In this document: positions 49,549 through 58,534 of the stretch, piece by piece
Layout: each line of letters opens with the position of its first letter
How positions within the stretch are numbered: position 1 is the stretch's first letter
Assembly (NCBI RefSeq): GCF_014145675.1
Contig: NZ_JACGZW010000006.1
Location: 248,001 to 312,000 of the forward strand
Length of the DNA: 64,000 nucleotides
Origin: Amycolatopsis dendrobii
GTDB taxonomy: Bacteria; Actinomycetota; Actinomycetes; Mycobacteriales; Pseudonocardiaceae
Direction of reading: 5' to 3'
Notes under the pieces: model-generated
Seen by the model: the letters and a program-made list of their open reading frames with translations, nothing else
The model's database searches: none
What the model was told of the DNA's origin: nothing
Position numbers and translations under genes: made by a program

Positions 49549-50814
49549 TTAACGAGCGCGCCGTGCTCGAGCCGCTACCGCACCTCCTCCGACGATCAGC
49601 AGGACCGCGGCGACACCCCAGCGTCGCTGCTTCTTGACGTTGTCGCGTGCTTTCGCCGTGCGCTTCTCGGGCGGTTTCGGGATGCCCTTCACCGGGGCTG
49701 CGCGCGACGGTGCCGGGGGCTGGGGCATCGGGATCGGCTGGATGATCGCGTCCGGTGGTTGCGGGGTAGGGGTAGGCGTGACCGGACTCGGCGTCGTGGG
49801 TGGCGGGAAGGACGGTGGTGACGATGGGTGCGGCGGGGGCACCGGGGTGGACGACGGCGTGGGGCTCGCCGAGCTCGACGGGGTCGGGGTCGGGGACGGC
49901 GAGGACGGCGTCGTGGTCGGTGAGGACGAGGTCGTCGGCGGGGTCGAGGACGACGGAGGCGGTGGTGGCGGAGGCGGTGGCGGCGGGGGTTCCGCCAAAC
50001 ACCCGGCGCCATCGGACATCACCAACGGCGGCCCTGTGCTCACCTCGACCGCGGAACCGCCGTCCATCCGGTACGTGACGCTCCGCCCGTCGATCCAGTT
50101 CGCGGTCGCGTAGAGCTTGTGGTCCGGCCCGAACACGACGGCACCGTAAGTCGCCGCCGGAAACTGCTCCCCCGGCACCTTCGCGACCGTTCCGCTCACC
50201 GGGTTCACCGTGACCACCGCGCCCTCGGCAGCGGACGAAACCCCGTACAGCAGACCGTCTTCCGGGTTGTATGCGAAATCGTCGACGCCGGACGCGAGCC
50301 ACCACGGATGCAGCAACACCGGCCCGGTCGCAGTGAGGTAACCGGAGCTGTGCGGGTCAACGTCCACTGTGTACAGGCTGGTCGCCCGCTTCACGTACCA
50401 AGAGCTACCGGACATCGCCCCGGCCGTCGCGCCAGTGACCCAGCTCCACACGCCATGGTGCGTTTCTCGCCCAACCGCGCCGAGATCGGTCAACTCACCT
50501 CCGGAGTCGATCCGCACCGCGTGCCAGCCGTCGTGGAAACGACCGTCGGCCACGCCGTAGGTCACGTCCTGCGCGGCCGAATACGCGATGGCATTCAGCG
50601 CGAACGGACTGTGGTGCAACAGATGTCGCGCGCCGGAGGGCAAGGTCAACCGCACGATGTCGGACGACTGCCCGTCACGGCTTTCGACCTGCAGCACCCG
50701 GCAGGACGTCGCGGCCGCGCGCTGGCGAGCCGGAGCCAGCCATCCGGACGCGACGAGCAGCCCGGCGACCGCGGCCGCGGCGGCCACCACAGTCAGGTAC
50801 CGGGAACCTCGCAC
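49549..50814 (-). CDS. DUF6923-type surface protein with polyproline stalk and C-terminal anchor
   Basis: 421 residues. An N-terminal signal/TM (8-26) leads into a propeller-like repeat domain (about 38-275; HSPFALNAIAYSAAQDVTYG, WLASGVDDFAYNPEDGLLYG, GAVVFGPDHKLYATANW). A twelve-proline run and a long Pro/Ser/Thr stalk (280-370) follow, then a basic stretch and one TM with a final RARRAR. This suits a wall-spanning, membrane-anchored protein. The GTG start lies three bases after the stop of the DUF4239 gene, so the two are coupled. Function unknown. Confidence 0.72.
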   Translation of the reverse strand: MRGSRYLTVVAAAAAVAGLLVASGWLAPARQRAAATSCRVLQVESRDGQSSDIVRLTLPSGARHLLHHSPFALNAIAYSAAQDVTYGVADGRFHDGWHAVRIDSGGELTDLGAVGRETHHGVWSWVTGATAGAMSGSSWYVKRATSLYTVDVDPHSSGYLTATGPVLLHPWWLASGVDDFAYNPEDGLLYGVSSAAEGAVVTVNPVSGTVAKVPGEQFPAATYGAVVFGPDHKLYATANWIDGRSVTYRMDGGSAVEVSTGPPLVMSDGAGCLAEPPPPPPPPPPPPSSSTPPTTSSSPTTTPSSPSPTPTPSSSASPTPSSTPVPPPHPSSPPSFPPPTTPSPVTPTPTPQPPDAIIQPIPMPQPPAPSRAAPVKGIPKPPEKRTAKARDNVKKQRRWGVAAVLLIVGGGAVAARARRAR

Positions 50815-50817
50815 CGG

Positions 50818-51579
50818 TCAGCCGAGCCGCGAGATCGCCGAGGTGAACGCGTCCGGATGCACGTTCGCGCCGCCGGCATAAGGGTTCTGCAGCTGGTAAA
50901 TCGCATAGAGCAGCAGGACGATCGTGCCGGCGAGCGTCGACACGATCACCAGGTGCGCGGCCATCCGCGTGCCGCCGAAGAGGTTGGGCAGCAGGATCGA
51001 GATGACGCTGCCGAGGATGAGCGCGAACCACATGACCGAGCCGACGCCGTCGGTTTCCGCGCCGGTGAGCCGGGTCTGGCGGGCTTGGTAGACCTGCCAA
51101 AGCTGGGCGGCGGCGTCCTTCTTCCGGTCGTTCGTCCAGTCGTCGCTGGCCTGCGCGCTGGCGACGACGCGGCGCATCTGGTCGAGCTGCGTCCAGCCGG
51201 TGTCCGGGACCGGCCCGTCGTCGACGAGCCGGGGCCATTCCTGCTTCGACACCGTCGTCGCGTACGCGATGGCCAGGCGCCGCACCTGCTCGCCGGTGTC
51301 GCCGGGCAGTGCCTGAGCCGACCAGGTGGCGGCGACCAGGCCCTCCGCCTCGGTGTAGGAACCCTCGCGCGTGGCCGTGACGGCGTCGAAGAGCGAGATC
51401 AGCACGAAGGCGACCAGCACCGCGTGCAGCCCGCCGACGATGGTGAACACCTGGCCCGCGGCGTCGTTGTTGTCGCGGCGGCCCTCGTCCCAGCCGAAGC
51501 GCCGGACGAGATAGCCGATCACCGCGGCCGCGATCGCCGCGCCGACGACCCAGAACACCCCGGTCACGTAGACGTTCAT
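50818..51579 (-). CDS. DUF4239-family membrane protein
   Basis: 253 residues: two N-terminal TM helices (about 5-25 and 45-65), a long soluble loop, and two C-terminal TMs (about 180-225), the DUF4239 layout of TM-TM-loop-TM-TM. The signature HAVLVAFVLISLFDAV is present. ATG 51579 has AAAGGAA upstream. It is first in a two-gene unit with the polyproline protein. Family function is not known. Confidence 0.8.
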   Translation of the reverse strand: MNVYVTGVFWVVGAAIAAAVIGYLVRRFGWDEGRRDNNDAAGQVFTIVGGLHAVLVAFVLISLFDAVTATREGSYTEAEGLVAATWSAQALPGDTGEQVRRLAIAYATTVSKQEWPRLVDDGPVPDTGWTQLDQMRRVVASAQASDDWTNDRKKDAAAQLWQVYQARQTRLTGAETDGVGSVMWFALILGSVISILLPNLFGGTRMAAHLVIVSTLAGTIVLLLYAIYQLQNPYAGGANVHPDAFTSAISRLG

Positions 51580-52096
51580 CCGGTTCCTTTCGCGCGGGGA
51601 AATACGCTGGCCGACGCTATCCAGCCGATTCCGGAACGGACAACGGCGAAACCCGCGATTCAGCCGGGTGGCCGTCCACCGCCCGCGCGGTTCGCCGGAT
51701 CGGAGCAGCGTCCCGGCCACGCGTACCCCCGATTGCCCTTGCTCAGCAAGGGAAAATTGCTCGGATACCGGTGGTGCGCACTCGACCGGGTTACGGCAGC
51801 GGACCCACGGTGACGCGCCTCTCGTTGTCGACCGGACAACAGCACCGGCAATGCCCGAAAAGGAGCTTCGGCAAACAGGTGAATCGGACGCGGTTACCCG
51901 ATCGAGTGATTGTCGAGATCATCCGCCTTGCTATGTTGATGCGCGGCGCCGCTTACGATTTCGCATTCCTCTCCCGGAAAACACCGCTCCGCCGGGTTCC
52001 GGCGTTTTCGACGTTAGGTGGTTTCGCAGTGATCGTCCCGAGCCCCTCCGCACTGTCCACTGTGGCCGCCGTGCTGCGCCCGGAAGCGGAAGAACG
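51580..52096. other. Intergenic region before the polyprenyl synthetase
   Basis: 517 bases. The frame of the synthetase is open back to 51668, but the predicted extension has unlikely composition. A short GTG frame (52029-52100) overlaps the synthetase start and is listed separately. A small CCCTTGCT/AGCAAGGG hairpin sits at 51736-51752. Nothing else was seen. Confidence 0.5.
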
Positions 52097-52100
52097 ATGA
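52029..52100 (+). CDS. Possible 23-codon leader ORF coupled to the polyprenyl synthetase
   Basis: A GTG with TAGGTGG seven bases upstream begins a 23-residue frame (VIVPSPSALSTVAAVLRPEA and so on). Its TGA overlaps the synthetase ATG as ATGA. The spacing and stop-start overlap suggest translational coupling, but the frame is short and could be chance. Confidence 0.3.
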   Translation: MIVPSPSALSTVAAVLRPEAEER

Positions 52101-53119
52101 CGACGGTGGACGCGCGCACCGGGGCCCGCTCCGTGGCCGAGGTGCTGGACTGGAGCCGGAGCCGCTGGGAACCCGCGATGCGCGCGGCGGTCGACCGGCT
52201 GCCCGTGTCGATGCGCCGGATCGCCGGCTACCACCTCGACTGGTGGGACGAAACCGGAACCGCCACCAGCGCCGCCGGAGGCAAAGCCCTGCGCCCGGCC
52301 CTGGTGCTGCTGTGCGCGGAGGCCTGCGGCGGAGACCCGGAAGACGCGATCCCCGCGGCGGTGGCCGTCGAACTGGCCCACAACTTCTCCCTGCTGCACG
52401 ACGACGTCATGGACGGCGACCGCACCCGGCGCCATCGCCCCACCGCGTGGACCGTCTTCGGCACCGGGCAAGCGGTGCTGGCCGGAGACTCCCTGCTGGC
52501 ACTGGCCTTCGACGTCCTGTCCCCCGACGGCCCAGCCGCCGCCCGCCTGCTGAGCACCGCGGTACTGGACCTGCTGCACGGCCAGCACGAGGACCTGGCG
52601 TTCGAACAGCGAACGAACGTCGAAGTAGCGGAATGCGTCCGCATGGCCCAAGGCAAAACGGCGGCCCTGCTGAGCGCGGCATGCACGCTCGGCGTACTGG
52701 TCGTCGGAGGCCGCGGCGAGCACGTCGAACGCTTCGGCCGCTTCGGCCGATCGCTAGGCCTTGCCTTCCAACACGTCGACGACCTGCTCGGCATCTGGGG
52801 CGACCCAGCAGTCACCGGCAAGCCGGTCTACTCGGACCTGCGCAGCCGCAAGAAATCCCTCCCCGTGGTCGCGGCGCTCACCTCGGGCACGTCAGCCGGA
52901 CAGGAACTGGCAATGCTGTACCGACAGCCACTCCCGGACGACCGCCTCGCCAAAGCCGCGGCTTTGGTCGACGAAGCCGGGGGCCGCTCTTGGAGCCACG
53001 CCCAAGCAGACGAACTGCTCACCGACGCGCTGGCCGCCCTGACCGCCGCCAACCCAGCCCCCCGGCCAACGGCCGAACTGACCGCGATCGCCCAGCTCAT
53101 CACCCGCCGAGACCACTGA
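52097..53119 (+). CDS. Polyprenyl (E-isoprenyl) diphosphate synthase-family protein
   Basis: A 340-residue trans-prenyltransferase. The first Asp-rich motif is DDVMD in LHDDVMDGDRTRRH; the second is DDLLGIWGD, shortened as in actinomycete geranyl/polyprenyl synthases. GGKALRPALVLL is the substrate-binding start. These enzymes extend DMAPP with IPP for terpene or quinone tails. The opening VDRLPVSMRRIAGYHLDWWD resembles prenyltransferases that travel with family 2 encapsulins, but no shell gene is here. ATG 52097 is chosen by homology. Confidence 0.86.
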   Translation: MTTVDARTGARSVAEVLDWSRSRWEPAMRAAVDRLPVSMRRIAGYHLDWWDETGTATSAAGGKALRPALVLLCAEACGGDPEDAIPAAVAVELAHNFSLLHDDVMDGDRTRRHRPTAWTVFGTGQAVLAGDSLLALAFDVLSPDGPAAARLLSTAVLDLLHGQHEDLAFEQRTNVEVAECVRMAQGKTAALLSAACTLGVLVVGGRGEHVERFGRFGRSLGLAFQHVDDLLGIWGDPAVTGKPVYSDLRSRKKSLPVVAALTSGTSAGQELAMLYRQPLPDDRLAKAAALVDEAGGRSWSHAQADELLTDALAALTAANPAPRPTAELTAIAQLITRRDH

Positions 53120-53122
53120 CTC

Positions 53123-53215
53123 GGGCGATCGTCCGCCCCAGACAACAACTTGAACCTGGCGAACGCCCAACGAAGACAGCCGCCCAACCCGATCGTCCGC
53201 CCAGGACGATCGCCC
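53123..53215. repeat. Cluster of short direct and inverted repeats
   Basis: GGGCGATCGTCC (53123-53134) is inverted as GGACGATCGCCC at 53204-53215, and CGATCGTCCGCCC is directly repeated at 53126-53138 and 53190-53202. GATCGTCC/GGACGATC at 53191-53211 forms an 8-bp hairpin with a five-base loop. It lies just after the polyprenyl synthase stop, in the gap before the convergent CapA gene, and is terminator-like. Confidence 0.55.
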
Positions 53216-53348
53216 TGGGCACACCGCAAGGCTCACCCCACAGCGACGACAAGCGCATCGAACCCATCGCCCGCCACAACATCGAGCGCACAACAGCGCA
53301 GCGCCCAGCAACCCCCACTGCCCTAGGCCGCCACCGACCCGGAAACCG

Positions 53349-54467
53349 TCACCGCCCCAGTCGGCTCAACCCGTCATCCCCAGCGCCCCGGGAAAGCACC
53401 ACCTCGTCGGTATTCGCGAGCGCTTCCTTCCCTCGCTCGCTCGGCGGCGCAGTCGTCAGGTCGCGCAACCGAATCGGCGGCCCGAGGTCGATCAGCGTCG
53501 GCACGTACTCGGCCTTGTCCACCGTCCACTTCCCGCCGGCGCGGCTGAACCGGAACCGGGCCGCGACCCCTTCCTCCGTGGACCCGCGAGGTTCGTCGTG
53601 CCGCGCGACCTCATTGCCCAGCCCGAACGCCACCCACTTGCCGCCGACCTTCTGGAACGGCTGCACCACATGCGCGTGGTGCCCGACGATCAGGTCGAGA
53701 TCCGGCGACGCCGTCAGCTTCTGCGCCAACTGCTTCTGCTCAGCAGTCACGTCATGCTGATACTCGACGCCCCAGTGGAGGCTCGCGATCACGACCTCCG
53801 CCCCGGCCGCCTTCGCCTCGCGCGCCGCGGCGAGGATCTCGTCGGGGTCGATTTCGTTGGCCAGCCAAGGTTTCCCGGCAGGCCGCTTGATCCCGTTGAA
53901 CCCGAACGAGTAAGACAACTGCGCGACCTTCACCCCGTGCACGTCCAGGATCAGCGGCTTCCCTGCCTCCTCAGCCGAACGCGCGGACCCGGTGTGTTTC
54001 AACCCGGTCTGGTCGAGCTTGTCCAACGTCCGCTGCACACCCGCCGCGCCCTGGTCGAGCGTGTGGTTCGACGCGGTGGAGCACGTGTCGTATCCGGTGT
54101 CCTTCAACGCGTCCGCAATCTCCGGCGGCGCGCTGAACGACGGATACCCGCTGTACGGCCCGCCTTCTGGCGCGAGCGGCGTTTCGAGGTGGCAGATCCC
54201 CAGATCCGCACCGGACACCAGCGGTTTGACCCCGGCGAACAGCTGCCGGTAGTCGATCTTCCCGCCGCCGTCCGCCTCGGCCTGCTCGGTGAGCCGAGGG
54301 TGGATCAGCACGTCCCCGGTCGCCACGACGGTGAACGAATCCGGCGAAGCGGCCGCCGACGACGATGCCGGTCCGGCCGAGGACCGTTGCGGGGCGGCTT
54401 CGCTCCCACACGCCGTCAGCATCAGCGCGACCCCGGCGAGGGCGGCGGCGCGGCGCGTGTTCGTCAT
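53349..54467 (-). CDS. CapA-family lipoprotein (metallophosphatase-like)
   Basis: A 372-residue lipoprotein with the lipobox LTAC near residue 20. The CapA/PGA_cap motifs are present: VVATGDVLIHPRL, CHLETPL, STASNHTLDQG, SLHWGVEY and VGHHAHVVQP, which together form a calcineurin-like metal site. PgsA/CapA proteins act in poly-gamma-glutamate or capsule export, but no partner capBC genes are adjacent, so the role is uncertain. ATG 54467 is preferred to 54473 because GGGG then lies at proper spacing. Confidence 0.83.
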   Translation of the reverse strand: MTNTRRAAALAGVALMLTACGSEAAPQRSSAGPASSSAAASPDSFTVVATGDVLIHPRLTEQAEADGGGKIDYRQLFAGVKPLVSGADLGICHLETPLAPEGGPYSGYPSFSAPPEIADALKDTGYDTCSTASNHTLDQGAAGVQRTLDKLDQTGLKHTGSARSAEEAGKPLILDVHGVKVAQLSYSFGFNGIKRPAGKPWLANEIDPDEILAAAREAKAAGAEVVIASLHWGVEYQHDVTAEQKQLAQKLTASPDLDLIVGHHAHVVQPFQKVGGKWVAFGLGNEVARHDEPRGSTEEGVAARFRFSRAGGKWTVDKAEYVPTLIDLGPPIRLRDLTTAPPSERGKEALANTDEVVLSRGAGDDGLSRLGR

Positions 54468-54552
54468 GATCATCCCCTTTGCCCGGCTGCCCGGCACATC
54501 CTTCCTCATCACTCTTGTGGGTTAACACCCCGGTCGTGACCAGGGGAAACGC

Positions 54553-55872
54553 TCAGGCTAGGCAGTCGGCGGGCTGTCCGCGAGCCAGCGCCGGGTCGGT
54601 CTGGTCGAACGTGCGCGCGACGCCTGGACCGGACGTGCGCGTCTCGAACCGGACCGTCACCCGGCCGTGCCCCGCGCCCTGCACCCACCCTGTGCCGAAC
54701 TCGGCATGCACCACGTCGTCGCCCGGGCGCCATCCCGACGACGACACTGGCGCGCTCCCGCCCGGCGACGGCGCCGAAGTGACCACCGGCTCCTCCGTCG
54801 CGGCGGGCACGGTCAAGCTGAACAACGCGTCCTGATGCGGCACTGAAAGCCCGCTGAACGCGACGCCCGCCAACCGCACTCCGCCGAACTCCTGCGGGTC
54901 GAGCAACAGCCGTTCCGCAGTAGCGGCAAGCTGTTCGAGGTCATCGGTGGGCGACGCGGTGGTCTCGGAGCGGGTCACCGTGCTCATGTCGGTATGCCGC
55001 AGCTTGATCACCACCGTGCGCGCGACGCGCCCCGCCTTCACCAGCCGGGAGTGCGCACCAGCCGCGATTTTCCTTACCTCGGCGCGCAATCGGACGAGAT
55101 CGACCACGTCGACGTCGAAGGTCGTCTCCGCGCTCACCTGTTTGGCTTCGCCCCGTTCCGCGACCGGACGGTCGTCGAATCCGCTCGCCAGCCGCCGCAA
55201 ATCGCGGCCGACCACGCCACCGAGCGTCGACACCGCGTCCGGCTCGGGCAACGCCGCCAACTCGCCCAAGGTGAGGACACCGATCGTGCGCAGTTTGGCT
55301 TCCGCGACCGGTCCGATCCCCCACAACGCGCGCACCGGCAGCGGAGCCAGAAACTCGCGTTCGGTCCCGGGAGGCACGACCAGCAAACCGTCTGGCTTCG
55401 CGCGATCCGAGCCGATTTTCGCGACCTGCTTGCCAGTCCCCGCCCCGATCGACGCAGTGAGCCCAGTCCGCTCCCGGACCCGCGCCCGCAGTTCCTCGGC
55501 CCACCCGGTCACCTGCTCGACCGACGCACCAGCCAGCGCGGGCGGTTCGGCGAACGCCTCGTCGAGGGAAATCCGTTCCAGCACCGGCGCGACCTCGCCG
55601 ACGACATCGAAAACCTGCTTGCTCAAGATTTCGTACAACCGGAACCGCGGCGGCAGCACCACGCCGCCGGCCGGGAGCAGCCGCCGAGCCTGGGACATCG
55701 GCATCGCCGACCGCACGCCGTACTCGCGGGATTCGTAGCTCGCCCCGGCGACGACACCGCGGTGTCCGGTACCGCCGACCACCACCGCGCGTCCGCGCAG
55801 CGTCGGCCGGGTGAGCTGTTCGGCGGAGGCGTAGAACGCGTCGAGGTCCAAGTGCACGACCCAGCGAGACAT
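54553..55872 (-). CDS. dinB: DNA polymerase IV (Y-family translesion polymerase)
   Basis: A 439-residue Y-family polymerase. The N-terminal HLDLDAFYASAEQ carries the first metal-binding Asp, and ISLDEAF near residue 100 the Asp-Glu pair. SIGAGTGKQVAKIGSDRAKPDG is the palm/fingers signature, followed by HhH (LWGIGPVAEAKLRTIGV) and the little finger. The C-terminal ~90 residues add a mixed tail. It begins one base after the stop of a winged-helix regulator gene, so it is probably cotranscribed with the ABC operon. Confidence 0.92.
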   Translation of the reverse strand: MSRWVVHLDLDAFYASAEQLTRPTLRGRAVVVGGTGHRGVVAGASYESREYGVRSAMPMSQARRLLPAGGVVLPPRFRLYEILSKQVFDVVGEVAPVLERISLDEAFAEPPALAGASVEQVTGWAEELRARVRERTGLTASIGAGTGKQVAKIGSDRAKPDGLLVVPPGTEREFLAPLPVRALWGIGPVAEAKLRTIGVLTLGELAALPEPDAVSTLGGVVGRDLRRLASGFDDRPVAERGEAKQVSAETTFDVDVVDLVRLRAEVRKIAAGAHSRLVKAGRVARTVVIKLRHTDMSTVTRSETTASPTDDLEQLAATAERLLLDPQEFGGVRLAGVAFSGLSVPHQDALFSLTVPAATEEPVVTSAPSPGGSAPVSSSGWRPGDDVVHAEFGTGWVQGAGHGRVTVRFETRTSGPGVARTFDQTDPALARGQPADCLA

Positions 55873-55873
55873 G

Positions 55874-56179
55874 TCAGGTTCCAGCGTCCAGGAGCCGTTG
55901 CAACGCCTTGGTGTAACTCTCGAACGCGGCGCGGCCCTTGCTCGTGAGCCGCACGAGCGTGACCGGCGTGCGGTGCTCGTAAGCTTTGGTGATCTCGACG
56001 TACTCGGCGTCCTCGAGCTTGCGCAGATGCGTCGAGAGATTGCCCGCGGTCATCTCCAGCAGCTGCTGCAGCCGGGGAAAGGTGATCTGGTCGGCCGGAC
56101 GGAGCCCGGCGAGCGCGACCGTGACGCGCAGCCGCGCCTGGGCGTGGATGACGGGGTCGAGCTCCGGCAGCTCAGTCAC
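55874..56179 (-). CDS. Winged-helix (HTH_34-type) transcriptional regulator
   Basis: About 101 residues, almost all one winged helix: HAQARLRVTVALAGLRPADQITF, LQQLLEMTAGNLSTHLRKLEDAEYVEI and a wing with RTPVTLVRLTSKGRAAFESY. HTH_34 proteins are small MarR-like repressors of linked ABC genes. It overlaps the upstream membrane-protein gene. GTG 56179 is chosen, ATG 56194 is the alternative; neither has a clear ribosome site, suggesting coupling. The likely target is the AACTTTGT palindrome at 58535. Confidence 0.82.
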   Translation of the reverse strand: MTELPELDPVIHAQARLRVTVALAGLRPADQITFPRLQQLLEMTAGNLSTHLRKLEDAEYVEITKAYEHRTPVTLVRLTSKGRAAFESYTKALQRLLDAGT

Positions 56180-56819
56180 GGGGCCGCACCACATAGACCA
56201 GCGCCGCGACCGCGAATCCGCCGCCGCCCGCGAGCGAAAGGACGAGGAAGTTGCCTGGCACACCGACCAAGACGCTCGCCCCACTGCACACGATGATCCA
56301 GCCCCCGAGGAAGTACTGCCGCATGTCCTGCCACAGCGTCCCGCCGGCCAGGTAGAGCGCACCGGTCAGCAGCAGCGAGGTGCCGGACCACAGCAGGGGA
56401 ACGAGATCCGAGCCCTCGGGGAGGAGTTTCGTGATCCGGATGTCGATCAGGCTCATCCCGGCGAACGAGATCATCCACGCCCAGCCGTACATCGCGCCGA
56501 TCCGCTGCGACGGCCCGCGAATCCCGCGGCCGCCTTTGCTGCCGTGCCAGGCGGAGTAACCGATCGCGCCCACCATGAGCACCGCGACGACGATCCCCGC
56601 GACCCAGCCGGGCATGAGCGCCGCCGATCGCCCGTCGGAGAGGTAGACGAGCCCCCAGCCGACCAGCCAGGCGAAGGCCCAGACGGCGAACAGACGCGCC
56701 GGGCTGACTCGCAGCTCCCGGCGCGTCCGTTCGTTCTGCCGGGCGATGAGCTCGAGCGACTCCGCCACGGACAGCGACTCGCCTTCGTCCTCGACGGGGT
56801 CCCCCGCGTCGTCGTTCAC
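56172..56819 (-). CDS. Hypothetical membrane protein of the ABC operon
   Basis: 215 residues. Acidic N-terminal cytosolic stretch (1-30), then about five or six TM helices (FAVWAFAWLVGWGLVYL, VAGIVVAVLMVGAIGYSAW, GWAWMISFAGMSLI and others). It resembles the uncharacterised membrane genes that often sit beside HTH_34 regulators. It is between the permease (54-bp gap) and the regulator (overlap). Function unknown; a sensor partner is possible. Confidence 0.75.
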   Translation of the reverse strand: MNDDAGDPVEDEGESLSVAESLELIARQNERTRRELRVSPARLFAVWAFAWLVGWGLVYLSDGRSAALMPGWVAGIVVAVLMVGAIGYSAWHGSKGGRGIRGPSQRIGAMYGWAWMISFAGMSLIDIRITKLLPEGSDLVPLLWSGTSLLLTGALYLAGGTLWQDMRQYFLGGWIIVCSGASVLVGVPGNFLVLSLAGGGGFAVAALVYVVRPRD

Positions 56820-56873
56820 CCCGGACCGCCCTTCCCCCGTACTGACCCCTCATGCAGCACGGAAGCTAACACG

Positions 56874-57608
56874 TCACGCGACCTTCACCGGGCCCAGCCG
56901 GAACCGCCGCACCACCACGAGCGCGGGCACGACCAGCCACGCTGCCAGCACGCCGACCGCGAGACCGAGCCCGCCCGCGTGATCCACCGGGAGCGTGCCG
57001 ACGCGGCCGAGCCAGTACGTAGGGAAGAAATGCGCGAGCGCCGACATCCATTCCGGCAAGATCGACAGCGGCATCCACAACCCGCCGAACACGCCGAGCG
57101 GCAGCATCAACGCGCCGGTCATCGCGCCGACTGTGTCGCCCTTGCCGAACAACCCGAGCAGAAGCCCGAGCACCGCGAACGGCAGCGCGCCCAGCCACAA
57201 CGAGAGCCCGCTGAGCAGCCACTGCGCCGGCGTCAACTGCACTCCGCGCAACGCACCAGCCACGAAGATCACCAGAACCACGGGCAACGCCATCGCCATC
57301 GAGGACGCGATCTTCACCGCGAGATAGCCGGGCCCGCGCATCGGCGTGAGCCGCAGTTGCCGCTGCCAGCCGTCCGTTCGCTCGGTCGCGACGCGGGTGC
57401 CGGTGAACAACGCGCCGCTCATCGCGCCGTACGCGCCCATGTTGATCATCGTGGTGACGCTCGCCTTGATGCCGTCCGGCCCGACCTGATCGCCGAACAA
57501 CCCGCCGAACAGGAGAAACATGCCAAGCGGAACCACGATGGTGAACAACGCGAACTGCGGGCTGCGGACGATGCGCAGGATCTCCAGCCGGAGGTAGACG
57601 AGGTTCAT
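56874..57608 (-). CDS. ABC-2-type transporter permease (DrrB-like)
   Basis: A 244-residue membrane protein with six hydrophobic segments, including the ABC-2 signature GGLWMPLSILPEWMSALAHFF before the last helices. It overlaps the ATPase stop as ATGA. The pair forms a drug or lipid exporter of DrrAB type. The frame runs on to 58547 as shadow only. Confidence 0.87.
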   Translation of the reverse strand: MNLVYLRLEILRIVRSPQFALFTIVVPLGMFLLFGGLFGDQVGPDGIKASVTTMINMGAYGAMSGALFTGTRVATERTDGWQRQLRLTPMRGPGYLAVKIASSMAMALPVVLVIFVAGALRGVQLTPAQWLLSGLSLWLGALPFAVLGLLLGLFGKGDTVGAMTGALMLPLGVFGGLWMPLSILPEWMSALAHFFPTYWLGRVGTLPVDHAGGLGLAVGVLAAWLVVPALVVVRRFRLGPVKVA

Positions 57609-58507
57609 CGGAGCGCTCCCTGCGGCTCGTCGGAGGTGAGGGCGAGGAAGGCTTCCTCCAGCCCCGCGGAGGTGATCTCGATCGAGCTGGCCTGCGGAAA
57701 CGCCGCGAGCAACGCCCGGATCGCCAGGTCGGAGTCCGTGCAGCCCAGTTCCGTACGATCGCCCTGTACGCGTGCACTGGCGACCCCGTCGAGCGCGGCC
57801 AAGGCTTCCGGACGGGCGCCCTGTACGACTGCCCTGATCACTCGCCCGGACACATTCGCGCGCACCTCGTCGACTGCGCCGTCCGCGACGACCTTCCCGT
57901 GCCGCATCAGTACGACGCGGTCCGCGTAGTCCTCCGCCTCGGCGAGGTAGTGCGTCGCGAACAGAACGGTCCTCCCAGCCGCCGTGAACTCGTGCATCGA
58001 CGCCCAGAATTCGCGCCGCGCGTCGACGTCCAACGCCGCCGTCGGCTCGTCGAGGATCAGCAGCTCCGGGTCGCCGGTGAGCGCGAGCGCGTACCGGACC
58101 CGCTGGAGCTGCCCGCCGGACAACTTCCCGCACCGCCGCTTGGCGAACTCCCCGATCCCGGCCCGCGCGTAAACCTCCTTGGCAGGCAGCGGATTCTCGA
58201 ACATCGACCGATGCAACTCGACCAGCTCGGCCGGTGTGACGTCCCGCAGCAGGAACCCGTTCTGCACCATCGCCGCGAGCCGCCCGGAGTCGAGCGCCGC
58301 CCGGGGCGCACCGCCGAACACCCGCACGCTCCCCTCGTCCGGCGAGGCGAGCCCCAGCAGCATGTCGATCGTGGTCGACTTGCCCGCGCCGTTCGGCCCC
58401 AGCAGCGCGACGACCTCGCCCCGCCGCACCGTCATCGACACGCCGTCGACCGCGCGGACCTGCTTGAACTGCTTCACCAGGCCGGTCAGCCTGAACGCTT
58501 CCGTCAT
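57605..58507 (-). CDS. ABC-2 transporter ATPase (DrrA-like)
   Basis: A 300-residue ATPase. Walker A GPNGAGKST, Q-loop MVQNGFLLRD, signature LSGGQLQRVRYALAL, Walker B LLILDEPTAALD and H-loop ATHYLAEAEDYAD are intact. A C-terminal ~80-residue extension is typical of the DrrA class. ATG 58507 is chosen because GGGGGACGAG precedes it; ATG 58549 overlaps the operator. It is first in the export operon. Confidence 0.9.
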   Translation of the reverse strand: MTEAFRLTGLVKQFKQVRAVDGVSMTVRRGEVVALLGPNGAGKSTTIDMLLGLASPDEGSVRVFGGAPRAALDSGRLAAMVQNGFLLRDVTPAELVELHRSMFENPLPAKEVYARAGIGEFAKRRCGKLSGGQLQRVRYALALTGDPELLILDEPTAALDVDARREFWASMHEFTAAGRTVLFATHYLAEAEDYADRVVLMRHGKVVADGAVDEVRANVSGRVIRAVVQGARPEALAALDGVASARVQGDRTELGCTDSDLAIRALLAAFPQASSIEITSAGLEEAFLALTSDEPQGALR

Positions 58508-58534
58508 CTCGTCCCCCAGTGCTTCGCTGTCCTG

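Noticed and set aside
49965..49995. GGC/GGT-rich tract resembling a simple repeat
   Set aside because: It is the antisense of the twelve-proline run in the surface protein.
51668..52096. N-terminal extension of the polyprenyl synthase frame (143 codons)
   Set aside because: Composition is unlike coding sequence of this genome, and family homology starts at 52097.
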